DNA from: Thermothielavioides terrestris NRRL 8126
Lineage: Eukaryota > Ascomycota > Sordariomycetes > Sordariales > Chaetomiaceae
Assembly (NCBI RefSeq): GCF_000226115.1
Contig: NC_016457.1
Span: forward strand, 8,680,001-8,744,000
Reading direction: 5' to 3'
Length of the DNA stretch: 64,000 nucleotides
Part shown: positions 52,550-64,000 of the stretch, piece by piece
Layout of the letters: each line of letters starts with the position of its first letter
Numbering within the stretch: position 1 is the stretch's first letter
Program-made: the position numbers and the translations under genes
Notes under the pieces: model-generated
Seen by the model: only the letters and a program-made list of their open reading frames with translations
Told to the model about the DNA's origin: nothing
Database searches by the model: none

Positions 52550-55500
52550 CTATCTATCTAAGGCTTGTGATTGACACTAGAGTTGACGACGGTCAGATCA
52601 TGTTCAACGGCCGTAGCAGCGCAACTTACCATCTGATAGTACATCCCTCGCCTACTCAGGAGTGAGGCATGGTCCCCCTTTTCCACCACTCGGCCGTCGG
52701 CCAGGACGAAGATCACATCCGCGTTCTGAATCGTGGCCAAACGGTGAGCCACGACCACCATTGTCCGGTTCTTCTTGTTCTTCTCGAAGACCGCCTGCAC
52801 CGACTTCTCCGTCTCGGCGTCCAGGTTTGACGTGGCCTCGTCCAAGAGCAGCAGCCGCGGGTTTCGAATCAGTGCTCGTGCGATGGCAAGCCGCTGTTTC
52901 TGTCCGCCCGACAGCGTGACGCCCCTCGTGCCCACTTCGGTATTGTAGCCGTCCGGAAGAGAAGCGATGAAGTCGTGGATCTCGGCATCGCGACATGCTT
53001 GGTGGAGTTGCTCTTCGGTGGTTGTCTCCTCGTCCACTCCGAGGAGAATGTTTTCCCGGAGCGTCCCATCGAACAGATTCGGTTCCTGGGCTACCAGCGA
53101 GATATCTTTGCGGTAGGTCCTCAAGCAAAGATCGGAGATGTCGGACCCGTTGTACAGGATGCGGCCCGCATTCGGCGAGTAGAATCTGCAATGGGATTCG
53201 TCAGTTTTAGATTCACAAGTCGCGATTTCCTGTTGTTACCTGCCTCTCCAGTAGAGATATGATAGTGGTCTTCCCGGATCCTAGCGTCTTGTTAACAACC
53301 ATGTCCGCTGAGGTCGTCTCCTGAATCAGCGCAGGCGACTGTACCTGATGGGCCAACAATTGCTGCGAACTGGCCCTTCTCGATCTAACGTAGGATTGAT
53401 GGCGTGTCAGTCAGCGAATAGTTACCACTAAAAGCGCTGGCCTACTGACCGTCAGGCTGAGACCATTGAGGATGGGAACATCTCGGGTAGGGTATCGGAA
53501 CCAGACATTCTGGAACTGGATCTTCACCCCCATATCGTCATCTCCGATGTCCCCAACGTCCAGAGAAACGAGCTTCCCATCGACCTGATCCTGGTTCCTC
53601 ATGTTGATGATTCGGCCGGCTGCCACCGATGCTTTCGCGATGTCTTTCGGATGCTCAGTTTCAGTTCGTGCCAGGGGTTGGGGGCAACAAAGAAACCTAC
53701 TTGGCCCATGGCTCAACCACTGCCCGGCACCCAGGCCTCCCTAGAAAAGGCAGTCAGTGGAGAGTAAGGTCGAAGAGGGTAAACAAGGAAAGTACCCACC
53801 TGAAGGGCGGCAATATAGACCACGATGTACTGGAACGATGAATACTCTCTGTTAAGCATTAGGTTTCCCCCGTACCTGTCCATGCAAGATCGAAGTTAGC
53901 CAGGGAATTCCGGATGGACGTCTCAGTTTGCATGTTGTCGACTTACCAAAGCACAAATGCCATGCAAAGTAGGGCAACACTGTCCGCCACGGCAAAGATC
54001 AGCGTCGTCCAGCTCGACTTCCAGAGAGCCTGTCTGATATGCGTTTGGAGGAGGGTCTCGTAGCGGCGGATAATGGTGTCCTCGAGCGTCAGCGCCGAGA
54101 CGGTCCGGAAGGCGCCAATCGATTCCGTGGCAAACTTGGCGCTCTCGGCGAAGACCTTGTTGTTCATCTTCTCAAACTGTGTCTCATATCGTATCCGGAA
54201 GAATGCCGCTGCGAAGATGACAGGCATGGACGAACAGAGAGTGATGATGGAGAGCTTCCACCCAAAGTAGAAGGCAATGGCCAAACACCCGACGACATTC
54301 AAGAATGAGATAATCACGAAGGCCAGGTTCGTGCCCAGCAGCTCCTGGAGCAGGCTGGGATCCGTGGCCAACCGAGCTGTGAGGGCACCGACAGAGTGGT
54401 CGTCCGCATCGAAGAAGGCCACAGATTTGGAGAGAATGTTTCGGAAGTACTCGCCACGGTAGTAGTGGGTGATATGCTGTCACCAATTAGCCGGTTGCTC
54501 TCAATCAGCAAGCATCGAAACTGGGACTTTGGCGGCTCACAAAAGCGAGGGTGGATGAAGACCAACCCAGGGCGAAATAACTGATCGCCACGAAGAGGGC
54601 TAACATGACGAACATCAGACTCCAGAAGTTTGCCAGGGCCTGGAGCCAAGGGCCCCAGAACTGAAAAAGAGTGAGCTCGGTGGCGAACAGGTACGCCTGG
54701 ATCGGCTGGCTGGCTTAGGATAGCCACGACATCGGTTAGCTGGATGGACGGTCCGAATGGCAGCAGCAGGAGAATCGAATGGTCTCACCTCCACCGCCCA
54801 AGGCGCTGAGGAGCAGTATGGAATACCACTTCGTCCGGTGCTTCTGCTCACGGAGCAGCAAGCCAAAACTGCCCCAAAATCCGCGGACTTTCGTCCGGTC
54901 AACGAAATCGCCGTCCAACGCGGCCGTGCTCTCTACAAGCGTGGTGCCTGTGGCGATGGTGGCCATGCTCGTCTTCTCGCTTATTCCCGCGTCGCGATTC
55001 TGCACCATGTCGTCAAGCTGTTCTTCGGCTCCCAGAGTGAGCTGCTGAGCGGTAGCCAAGGTCCAGTAGACACCCCCTTCCTCCTTCATCAGGCTCTCGT
55101 GCGTCCCCTGCTGGACGACCCTGCCCTTGCGGAGAACAACAATGTTGTCCGCTTTCCTGATAGTGGTTAGGCGATGCGCAATCACCAGCGTTGTGCGATT
55201 CTTGGAAACCCTGTCCAGTGCCGCTTGTACCATTTGCTCGCCACGGACGTCGATGCTGCTCGTGGCTTCGTCAAGGATCAGGATTTTCGGGCGCTTGACG
55301 ATGCTCCTCGCGATGGCTAAGCGCTGGCGTTGGCCACCGCTGAGCTTGATCCCGGCGTCCCCTATCACGGTGGAATATCCCTAGTTCAATGTCAGGGCCT
55401 GACTTTCCTATGACTACACAACAACAAGGGCTGTGGTTGTTGCGTCTTACATCCGGCAGGCGGCTGATGAACTCATCTGCAAAAGCTTCCACGCAAGCCT

Positions 55501-57720
55501 GTTTTACAAGCTGCTTCTTTGTCTTCACTTCAGCGTCTTCCCATTCTGTGCCGATGAGCCCGAACTCGACATTTGCGTAGATGGTGTTGTTGAAGAGGAA
55601 TGGCTCCTGCTGAACAAGGCCGATCTGCCTCCTCCACCACTTCAGATCAACCTCTCTCAACGGTCGGCCACCAATCGTGATGGAGCCGTTGCGCCAGGCC
55701 AGACTCTGCAATGACATGAAATGTTAGCTCATCCAACCAGCCAGAGACTTGCGGCAGAATACTTGCACCGTACCGGGTGGTTACTGTCAGGAGCCTCGAT
55801 CTCATACCATCGCTCTAGGAGACCAACAATTGTGCTTTTCCCCGAGCCGGATGGCCCAACAATGGCAGTGACTTTGCCAGACGGAAACCTGAGGCTTAAA
55901 TCATCGAGAATCCTGAGATCCGGCCTTGTGGGATACGCAAAATTGACGTGATCGAGCACGATGTCCTCCGCAGCGGATACTTCAGGATGTTGGACCCCAG
56001 ACTTGTCTGGCTTCGGGGCATCAATGATGGTATAGAAGACTGTCGCCGCACCCGCAGCTCGAGCAGCGGCCGACAGAGGACCCGTGATGCCGCCGATCGA
56101 CGTCGTCATCAGCATGACCGACATGAGAACCCTGGGAAATGGGGACAGGTCCCATCAGCTTGGCTAACTCGAGAGCTTTAATCAAGTGACACGAAATACT
56201 TCCGACTCACACTATCAACGTCTCGGCACTGTCGAACTGCAACTCAATGTGCATTTTTAAGGAGTACCAGAAGGAGAGTGCAAACGTGCTAACTCCTATT
56301 CAGTAGCATGCTCCTGTTCATGTTACAGGGTGTTGCATACCTGTAGACTGCAAACTGGACTACATGAGCGCCGTCAGCACCACGCACAACTGTAGGCCAT
56401 CAGAATGCGAGAGATCGCAGGACTCACCTGGCGCCTGCTGCAGCGCAATGAGCGGAGACATCTTCAAGCCCCGGCGGCGGGATTCATCGACCCAAGTCGC
56501 ATACCTCCGGGCCATCCTTTCGTCCGCTCCGCACGCGGCAATTATCCTGACGGAGCTGAAGATCTCGTTGGCCGTGGTCGAAGCCTGGATATCGGCGTGT
56601 TGCACCTCATTCAAGCGCTTGACCAGGAACGGGGTGGTTGCGACATAAGCGATGATGATGAGGAGTAGTCCGCTGCTGGTGATCAGGGTCAGAGACCAGC
56701 TGTAGCACATGGCGATCAAAAAGGCCGCGACCACGGTCGAAGTCGACTGGAGCAAGGCCGAGAGCTTTTCCGATATGCCCGTTTGCAGCGTGCTGGCTGT
56801 GATGGTGATGATCGCGGCCGTCTGCCCCGGCGGGAGCACGTCGAGCGTGGATACCGGCTGGGCAAAGAGGGACTTCATGTATTCGAGTCTGATAGCCGCG
56901 GATACTCTCATGCTGCAGATCCGGAACCCATTCTAGACCGGCCGTGGTTCGGTCAGAAGCCGAAACATGGTAAGAGTGGCGGCCAGCCTGGCGCAACTCA
57001 CATATGCCACGTAGTCCAAAGCAAGCCTGATGAAGAACAAGCCGACAAGGTATAAGCTGGAAGAGTCTCTCAGTTCGCTGGCTTTGTAACAGGCTCGATC
57101 CTCCATACTTACGCGCAGGTCCGGATGGCGTTCTCAAACATCTCATACGTCGTGGCGGCATCTGTGCTGAAGTATCCGGTGAATGAGCCAACCATGCGAC
57201 CTGCGAGGTAGTCAGCGAGCGTTATTGTCTGCCTTGATGACAGGCGCTTCGAAGAAGGCTAGCCGTACCGGAGATCATATTCATGACAGGCATGGTAACA
57301 CCAGCCCCGATGGAGGTCAAGACGGCTACAAGCAGAAGCACCTTGTCCAGCCATGTCGAATAGGAAAAGATGCGCTGCACCCGCATGAGTCTTAAGCACC
57401 AAGGCAGTGTGAGCTGCATCCAAACTCACAATGAAATCTTTCACTGCTGTCTTGTACTGGGGCTTGAGGAGCGACGGACGCTTCCGGCTCGTGGCCGGCA
57501 ACGGCGGCGCATTGGGGCGTGGCTGGGCAGTGCGTACCGAAGCGGGAGTCTCAAACGTCGGCCCTACTTTTTCCCCTCCTATTCCCATACCGTTTTGACT
57601 GCCAACAGCAAGATTTTCTGCATCAGCTCCCGAGTCGGCAGCAGAGGCAACAACCGCGGGTTCCGCCTCGGCCTCGACGGCCCGGGAGCGGGCAGTGATC
57701 GTCAAGCGGTCTGCAGGCAT
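52550..57720 (-). CDS. ABC transporter, full ABCB (multidrug) type
   Basis: Full-length exporter with arrangement (TMD-NBD)2, about 1,300 residues, from ATG 57720 to stop 52550-52552, with at least a dozen introns that I have not all resolved. The N-terminus is Ala/Pro-rich and cytosolic. Nucleotide domain 1: Walker [20 protein letters not shown]-loop QEPFLFNN, signature [14 protein letters not shown], Walker [13 protein letters not shown]. Nucleotide domain 2: Walker [14 protein letters not shown] (split by an intron), [36 protein letters not shown] and the H-loop VVVAHRL. Both ATPase sites look complete. The last intron (52577-52629) joins YYQM to the tail CQSQALDR. Such proteins export hydrophobic compounds across the plasma membrane. 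Here it stands between an aldo/keto reductase and an FSH1 hydrolase near a polyketide synthase, so self-protection or product export is likely. Confidence 0.93.
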
Positions 57721-59833
57721 CGATGCCGGCCAGCTTGAGAACGGACTGCAGCGGTTGCGAGGCGCTCAAGACAAGAAAGAAGGTGTGAGGCGCAACCGGG
57801 ACCAATACAGTCTCATGTCTCATAATCTTTGGGCTTCTTTCCTTATGCCTCCCCAAGACAAGTAGTCAGTATCAGGGAGCCGACAGATTCGGCTTCAGCA
57901 GGCTGCGCGATGCAGTACCAAGCTTGCGGGAGAGACACAAGGACGCAACGCAAGGAACAGGAGACACGCGGAACTCAGGTGCGACCGGGCACCTCCTGCA
58001 TGGGAGCGCATCCAGCCCGGGTTGGGATTCCTCACGTCAGGTTCTAGAAGGGGTCAGGGAGCCCGGCAGTTGGGCCTCGGGCGCAGAGCCGCGGTGGCGA
58101 GACCGGCCATGGCGGCAAGCGATAAGACGGGGCGGTTGGGCCGAATCCTCGCTCCGAATCAAATAACCAAGGAATGATGGGGGCAATCAAAGTGAAATTT
58201 GATCTGGGATTTGGTGTTGAGGGGGGCCATGGAAGTGCACCGATTCGCCAAGCAAATCAGCCGGGGATATTGGCATGATAGCTAAGCGGTGTTTTGAAGT
58301 TGGCAAAACCCCTGGGTCGGCACGGAGATACGGAGTATCAAAAGTGACTCCTCGAGGGTATGGAACTGGCGGAGTCTCATCCGGGCTGCACCGGCTAGTA
58401 GTGCTCGTAGGCTTCCTTCTTGTCTCCTCCCCTTCGTCCATCGTTGCCGCTCGTGGGAGGCAGGCTGTCGTCAGGTAAATTGGCCGAGCAACGTCGCCCG
58501 GAAGATTGCTTTGGCTGCAACGCCAACACCCACATTCCGGCTGCTGCGTAGGGAAACGCTCCCGGTAGGCTCCACGTTGCCGACAACGGACTTCCGAACT
58601 CCTCTGCAGATCTTTGCGTCTGGTTCCCGTTGAAGAAAGAAACAGACGGAACGCCGGTATAGGTGACGCTTAGCAGTGTACTTGGACATGTCGATCCCAG
58701 GCCCAATCGAGAAGCGGAAGGCGCCAGGTAGATGCATGCATGTACTCAACTCCCGGTTGTCAATATTACGTGTGTATTATAGGTACCTAGAAGTTGCACA
58801 ACAGGGCTCCAGCATGGCAGGGCGGGGTGACCAGAATAGGGGTCAATTTAGCCGTGGACCGAGATCAGGATGGGAATAAGGGGCTGAGACTGGCGAGCCT
58901 GGAAAAGGTTCAGAATGACGAGGCGAAGGTTGTTGACGCCATCATGTTGTGCTCTTTCGTTCTGATCTCATCTAGCGCTCCGTTCCGGTCTAATCACTAG
59001 GTCTTAGCGGCTCGCCGAGAACTCTCCATCCTCCCGTGGCGCATGCAAGGTGCATACTGTTACATGGATCTCGGCCGTGCAACCCTATCTTCACCCTTCC
59101 AGGTTGTATCGTGCCTCGGCGGTCCAGCCGCATCACGGCGATTGCCGCGGCCATATAGCCTTATCTCCCGGTTTTTGAGAAGTTATCAATAGCAACATGT
59201 GTTGCTTGACGCTGTATCGTGGGTTTCCTTAGCGAAGTGCGTGTCGTACGACTGGGACGCGGCCCTTCTCATTGTGACAAGAATATTGTCGCCCGCAGGG
59301 GCACGGATGCTCATCCATCCCGCCGTCGATTATCTAGGCCGCCGGGTTGAGGTAACGTTCCAGAACCCCGAGGCGCGCTCGCAGCCAAGGTCGTCTCTGT
59401 CGCTATTTCCGGTTGGAAGCATTGCAACAACCAAACTGGAGCCGCCTTGCCCGGTCCTGTTCCCTCTGTGCCAGTTTGCTAGAAGTGGTGTGTCGGAAGT
59501 GCTACACCGTGGAGGTGGGCCACGAGGTGAAAGTTACTGTAGTACGGGTAGACAGACACGCTATCGTGCGAGGTTCGAAGTTCAATATCAAAGCAGGACG
59601 AGACCCAGGACGTACATCGGGAGGACGCGGCGCGCTAGCTAAGCGAGCGAAAACATACAGGTGCCTATCAACGAATAGAAGACCGAGGTACACTTGGTTA
59701 CCTTACTGTTGCCCACGTGCGGGCTAAACAGTCTGCGTCTAAAGAACGGGGCCAGAGAAAGAAAGTGAGAAGAAAAAGGAGAAGAAAACACAATCAAAGC
59801 GCCTCCATACCATCCTGAAGGCAACCAGCGACC
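57721..59833. other. Intergenic region
   Basis: About 2.1 kb upstream of the ABC transporter and downstream of the FSH1 hydrolase. It must contain the transporter promoter. It includes a doubtful coding remnant (58395-58706, listed separately). The rest has no gene I can support. Confidence 0.45.
58395..58706 (-). pseudogene. Possible gene remnant, C-terminal fragment
   Basis: An open frame of 103 codons that looks more protein-like than its surroundings: VTYTGVPSVSFFNGNQTQRS, FGSPLSATWSLPGAFPY, AAAGMWVLALQP, and an end in KKEAYEHY. The stretch has a glycosylation-like NQT, a possible membrane or buried segment and a charged tail such as ends many fungal membrane proteins. It has no recognisable N-terminal part and no family is named. 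It may be the 3' end of a decayed gene, a small lineage-specific gene or chance. Confidence 0.25.
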
Positions 59834-60796
59834 TCAGGAATGAATACCATAGGTTTTGATGGCCTCTCGAACCACATCCCCAAGCTCCTTGACAGTGTCC
59901 TTGTCTCGAGGCAAGGTGTGACCCTTCGCATGATCAAACATGTACGCGGTATCCGGGTCGCAAACATTGTAGAGCGCCAAAGACCCGTGCACATAGGGGT
60001 CGAGGGAGCCAACTGTGGCCTGGTTAGAGGATGACGAGACGGGGCGATGAGCATCAGCACCGGAAAATTCTTACTGATGTGGCAGGTCGGAATCTCGATC
60101 ATGGCGTCAGACTCGTCGCTCAGAATTATTTTGTGGCTGTCCGGGTCGACTGGCGGCCATCCGGCGAAGAAGATGGCATACTTGAACATGGGCTTGATCC
60201 CCTTCTTCCTGAACCTTCTCTGTTCGTGGAGAAGAAGCGTGGCAGCCACCGTCGCGCCCTCCGAATAGCCGATGATGCCGTCGAACGGGCCGCGCTCCTG
60301 CATGATCTTGAGCAAGTACTTGAGCGCGTTGTTGGTGCTCCGGTGCGTCGTCGCGATGCCCTCTCGCATCAGCTCCCGCATGGTGTCCTCGGGCGTCTCA
60401 CATTGCGGAAAGTCTCGAATTCTCGCGAGAATGTCGTCTTCCTTGCTTTTCTCCAGGTCGTTGTCCGGCTCGATGAAGCGGAAATACGGCGGCTTGCCAA
60501 AGTACTCCTCAAACCCCTCCGGCGGGACTGCCTTGCAGGGCCCATGGATGAAGTGGAAGGTAGCAGTCCCATCTTCAGTCAGTTCCTTGACAAAAGGTGC
60601 TTGGATGGTGTCAGTACCGGCAGCCCAGCGGCAGACTTTGATCTACGAGCGGACAAGAACGCACCCAACTGCACTTGAAACTTCTGCTTGAGGGTCAGCT
60701 GCTGTCAGGTTTCCGAAGGGGAAAGGAGTTTTCTTCTTCCACCCAAGAACTCACATCGGAGCTGCCATAGGCTCCCGGAAGACATAGAAACCTCAT
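59834..60796 (-). CDS. FSH1-family serine hydrolase
   Basis: Alpha/beta-hydrolase of the FSH1 (ovarian cancer gene 2-like) family, 254 residues, four exons: 60755-60796, 60665-60683, 60075-60599 and 59834-60012. The second exon is only 19 nt; an acceptor 18 nt upstream is also in frame. The start is typical (MRFLCLPGAYGSSD), followed by KFQVQLAPFVKEL and TFHFIHGPCKAVPPEG. The catalytic triad is Ser133 in GIIGYSEGATVA, Asp200 in GSLDPYVHG and His227 in AKGHTLPRD. In biosynthetic clusters this family includes thioesterase-like enzymes, such as LovG, that release polyketides from highly reducing synthases. Lying about 2.6 kb from a reducing synthase start, it is the prime candidate for that role here, but the same family also contains general esterases. 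Confidence 0.9.
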
Positions 60797-63359
60797 GTTT
60801 GGTCCCTCGAATACAGTTTGTGTGACTCGGAGTCTGTTTCTTGGCTGCGATACGCCCAGCTCTGGAATTCAGGTCGTCCGGTTCCAAGTAGCCAACGTGG
60901 CCACGCTCAGATGATGTTGTAAGACCCAGATGTGTCTACCTCTCTTGACGGCGGGCAGTTTTGCCGGCTGCCAGCTTGGTCAGTGCTGAACAACCTCGGC
61001 AGTTACAGTACGCCACCACCCGTCCCGCGTAATATAAGCACCTAACATAACTCCCTAAGGCAGTTTGGTCCATATGTTGGAGCACCTCTGGATCCCATGC
61101 TCCGCCTTCGCGCCGGACATAACGACAAAGAGCATTATGCTCGCCGATGGAACGTTCCCAGGTTCATTGCGCCAAGAGAACAGCACACTATGCCAGCATG
61201 ATGGACACGCAAGCTCGGGAGAGAGGCCGGCTGCGGGAGAGCTCCATGTCGGCGGCGCTCCCGTCTCCCCCCTAACCGAGCCGAGGGGTGTGGTAGTCCT
61301 GGATGCTGGGCGTGGGGAGCTACATGGTAGGTCGTCCTGGGGCCTATTTGAGGTAATTGGCGCGCAGGAGGCGCCGGCACTGATCGAGTGTGATTCTATC
61401 CAGGTTCACCTCGTGCTGCATGCGTGGCAGCTTGCAGCACGTGGGTGTTATTGTCAGTTTCCCAGACCGAATCCTCCACCATACCTGACTACCATGGATG
61501 TAGCACGCCGGCACACACGGGTCAGTCCATTGCTGGGGGCCGCAGAAACTAGGCAAAGATACTGTGTAGTTGAGCAGGTTCCGGGTTCTCACTGCAAGCC
61601 GGGCCTGTAGGGGTCCGTGCCTGGTCTGCAGGTCGAAAGAAGCTTGATTCGAGGGGCCATTTGCCCCGTCTCGCTTCTCATTTGCCCTGTTGGTCGTCCC
61701 ACGCTTGGTTCGAAATTAGGCTGCTTGAGATTGAGAGTGGTCCATAAGGTGGACGATACTGGCTCTAATCTCATCGGTCGTCTTACCATAGTGATGCATA
61801 ATCACAAACATGCTATGTAACATGGGCAATGCAGAATCGGGACAGATTAGGTTATCCTGACTTTTGCCGTCGTTATGCATGTGACGTTCCCCCACATGCC
61901 TACTCCGTGCCTTACACGACTGTACATACCCACGACCCACGGTGGTCGGCAACATCCGAACCCACTTGAAGTACCGAGAGTTCACCCCGCCGGGCGGCCG
62001 GGTTGCACGGGGGTGCGCCGTTTTAACCAATGTCGATAACTACCTAACGTGACAGCAAGGGGCACGTTCATGGTTGCAGTGGACCGACCCCCTTTTCGCC
62101 GCCCGGTAGGCGCCGGTCGGCTGTGACTCCGGTAACTGCTGCTCTTCTGCACACCTTCCGAAGCTCATCGCACTCCTGTTCCTCAACCCCAATCTTCAAT
62201 GACATTAGCCGCTGTAGATACCACCCCTATCTCAAGCCCCGTTCGGGGGCGGCCAAGTCGACGAGTAGTTACGTGCACACGTCACGACCCGTGTGGTGTA
62301 GGTTGCAGCTCCGGGTAGCCGAGGCTCGCCGGGAGCCTCTCAGCCTGATGAACCTTGATACCTAGGTACCTATCCTTCGGAGTACTCAATACACTCAGGG
62401 GTCCGCTCCACAAGCCTGTTTGGTAGAGGTACCTTATGTTCCGCCCCCACAAGCCGCAGGTTTGCCCGACCATTCTCCTCTATACCGATCTGCGCTGCAC
62501 GGGGTAGATCATCCCTGGCTCCGCTGTCCCAAGACTCTGGCAGTATTGCCTTACCATAAGTTACACAGCAACGGGGCGGACGGGCAGTACAACTCCGACA
62601 CCCTCACCCCTGGCTGCGGCCAACTGCCCAGAAAGGGCGAGCGTCATGGTGCTTCTGTTATCACAGAGTACTGCATAGCACGGCACGGACAGATATGCTG
62701 TCCAAGGTGCATCAGATGTGCCATCTACGTGTGCTGCACGCAGGGTCTCGACGGTAGGTTGCTTGCCGGCTTGCTCCAGTTCTCCGGTTCTTCGGGAGCC
62801 TTCCTCCTATCTTCCGAACCGGGTATCATGAACACCCCGCAGGATGAAGTTGATCTGGAAAGGTCGAGACTTCCACCCATGTGCAGGCGCAGGGCGAGGC
62901 CGAGACCTCTAACCGAGGTTGCTGTCTGACGCGGACGATATTGTTGCGCATATTGAACTTGCCGACGGTTCGGCCCTGTTGGGCCTAATATGGCAGCGGT
63001 GCGACTTTCATCTGTTACCGGCGGATCGGCGTGTATGAGACCGAGATGCTCGGAGGTGGGATGTCTGGTTACCAATGCGTCCATCGAAGCGGTGTGTCTG
63101 TATATTTGGCCCCTTAGTACACCTACATCTGTTGATCGCCGGGTTTTGCCTTGCATAAAGCAAGTCGATGCCGCAGAGCCCGCAGTCCTCGATAGTACTC
63201 TGTCTCGGCGGACATTCGAAGCTGGGACTGCCGTGCCTTGTCATTCCATGTCCGGGCCGTCCTTGCTTGCACATGCCACCCGCTAAGAACTAGAGTACCT
63301 CAGGGCAGGCCACAGCAGCGGAAGGCCCCTCCACGCCTCTTGCGCAGCTCCCTCCAGCT
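60797..63359. other. Divergent intergenic region before polyketide synthase
   Basis: About 2.56 kb between the divergent hydrolase and synthase starts. Open frames at 61065-61610 and elsewhere lack family features. This interval probably holds promoters for both genes, and binding sites of a cluster regulator may be here, but none can be identified by eye. No intact gene is supported. Confidence 0.45.
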
Positions 63360-64000
63360 ATGGCGCCCATTGCCATCACTCCGGACAACAGCTCCACCGG
63401 CAGCCCGTCAGGGGAGAGCGTCAACGGCTACTTCCATGTCAGCACCGACAACCGCCAGGCCAATGGGCATACCAACGGGCACACCAATGGCTACGCCAGC
63501 AGACACCTAGATGGACACCCGAACGGGCATTCAAACGGAGCCGGTAATGGTGTTTTCAATGGCGTCAATGGCGTCAACGGCGTCCACGGGCCCTCGGGAG
63601 GTTTCTCTACTTCCCATAAGCCGATGCCCATCGCCATTGTGGGAATGGCTTGTCGCATGCCGGGCAATGTCTCTACTCCTGCCGAGTTCTGGGAGCTCTG
63701 CACACGGGCTCGCTCGGGGTGGACCGAGATCCCCAAGGAACGATTCGACAGCTCCCGGTTTTACCACCCAAACCCCGGCAAGGGGGGCGCCCTGAATCCA
63801 GTCGGCGGGAACTTCCTCAATGTTGATCTCGCCGCCTTCGACGCCCCTTTCTTCGGGCTCACAGAGAAGGAAGCCATATCTATGGATCCCCAGCAGCGCC
63901 TTCTCCTGGAGTGTACGTTCGAGGCCCTCGAGAACGCGGGAATCCCCAAGCACACCATCGTCGGGAAGGACGTCGGCGTTTTCATCGGCGGCTCGTTCTC
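63360..64000 (+). CDS. Highly reducing polyketide synthase, 3'-partial
   Basis: First 213 residues of a type I polyketide synthase running off the window. ATG 63360 begins MAPIAITPDNSSTGSPSG, followed by a flexible linker rich in Asn-Gly and His (QANGHTNGHTNGYAS, NGHSNGAGNG, NGVNGVNGVHG), then the ketosynthase domain from about residue 90: PMPIAIVGMACRMPGNVSTP, EFWELCTRARSGWTEIPKER, GNFLNVDLAAFDAPFFGLTE, AISMDPQQRLLLECTFEALE and VGKDVGVFIGGSF. The active-site Cys of the DTACSS motif lies beyond the edge. The absence of a starter-unit acyltransferase in front and the RMPG/MDPQQRLLLE form point to a fungal highly reducing synthase, normally 2,200-2,600 residues with KS-AT-DH-(MT)-ER-KR-ACP. Product unknown. 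No intron is needed in the visible part. Confidence 0.93.
   Translation, partial: MAPIAITPDNSSTGSPSGESVNGYFHVSTDNRQANGHTNGHTNGYASRHLDGHPNGHSNGAGNGVFNGVNGVNGVHGPSGGFSTSHKPMPIAIVGMACRMPGNVSTPAEFWELCTRARSGWTEIPKERFDSSRFYHPNPGKGGALNPVGGNFLNVDLAAFDAPFFGLTEKEAISMDPQQRLLLECTFEALENAGIPKHTIVGKDVGVFIGGSF

Noticed and set aside
61065..61610. 181-codon open frame upstream of the polyketide synthase
   Set aside because: No family motif, no ordered domain pattern, and overlapping frames of similar length on the other strand; likely chance in GC-rich DNA.
61589..62030. Possible transposon fragment in the region before the synthase
   Set aside because: No terminal repeats, no transposase motif and no second copy in the window.

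Overview
The window reads as nuclear DNA of a filamentous ascomycete, most likely a sordariomycete (class-level inference). Genes carry short introns (mostly 45-115 bp) with GTRAGT-type donors and CTAAC/CTGAC branch points. There are no operons, 5' leaders are pyrimidine-rich, and the families are typical fungal ones: Zn2Cys6 regulator, MFS sugar porters, glutamic (G1) peptidase, FSH1 hydrolase and a reducing polyketide synthase. I saw no rRNA, convincing tRNA, CRISPR array or intact transposon. Exon joins were read by eye from splice motifs, reading phase and family patterns, so they are predictions.

Layout. 1-8 kb: 3' part of a CorA-like membrane protein (+), a small SnoaL/NTF2-like protein (+), a Ser/Pro-rich protein (-) and an unrecognised Pro-rich protein (+). 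8-14 kb: a seven-exon MFS sugar permease (-) and a decayed alpha/beta-hydrolase pseudogene (-). 14-21 kb: a divergent Zn2Cys6 regulator/short-chain dehydrogenase pair over a duplicated promoter segment, then a DHA1-type drug transporter (-). 22-31 kb: a secreted Cys-containing protein (-), a UFD1-domain protein with a zinc-finger tail (-), an F-box-like protein with a Cys-rich tail and an apparent 7-nt microexon (+), and a secreted glutamic peptidase (-). 33-46 kb: a sugar porter (-), a malate/L-lactate dehydrogenase-family enzyme (+), actin-related protein Arp6 (+), a Trf4/5-type nucleotidyltransferase (+) and an eight-exon hexose transporter (-). 48-64 kb: a cytosolic GH2 beta-mannosidase (+), an aldo/keto reductase (-), a full ABCB exporter (-), an FSH1-family hydrolase (-) and, running off the right edge, the start of a highly reducing polyketide synthase (+).

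How the genes may work together. The left and middle parts mix housekeeping genes (Arp6 of SWR1, Trf4/5, UFD1-like, F-box) with genes for feeding on plant matter (three sugar porters, beta-mannosidase, acid peptidase). The right end (about 50.8-64 kb) looks like the edge of a polyketide biosynthetic cluster: synthase, a hydrolase of the family that releases reduced polyketides, an exporter and a redox enzyme. This is the best candidate for an undescribed system, but its core lies outside the window and no product can be named.
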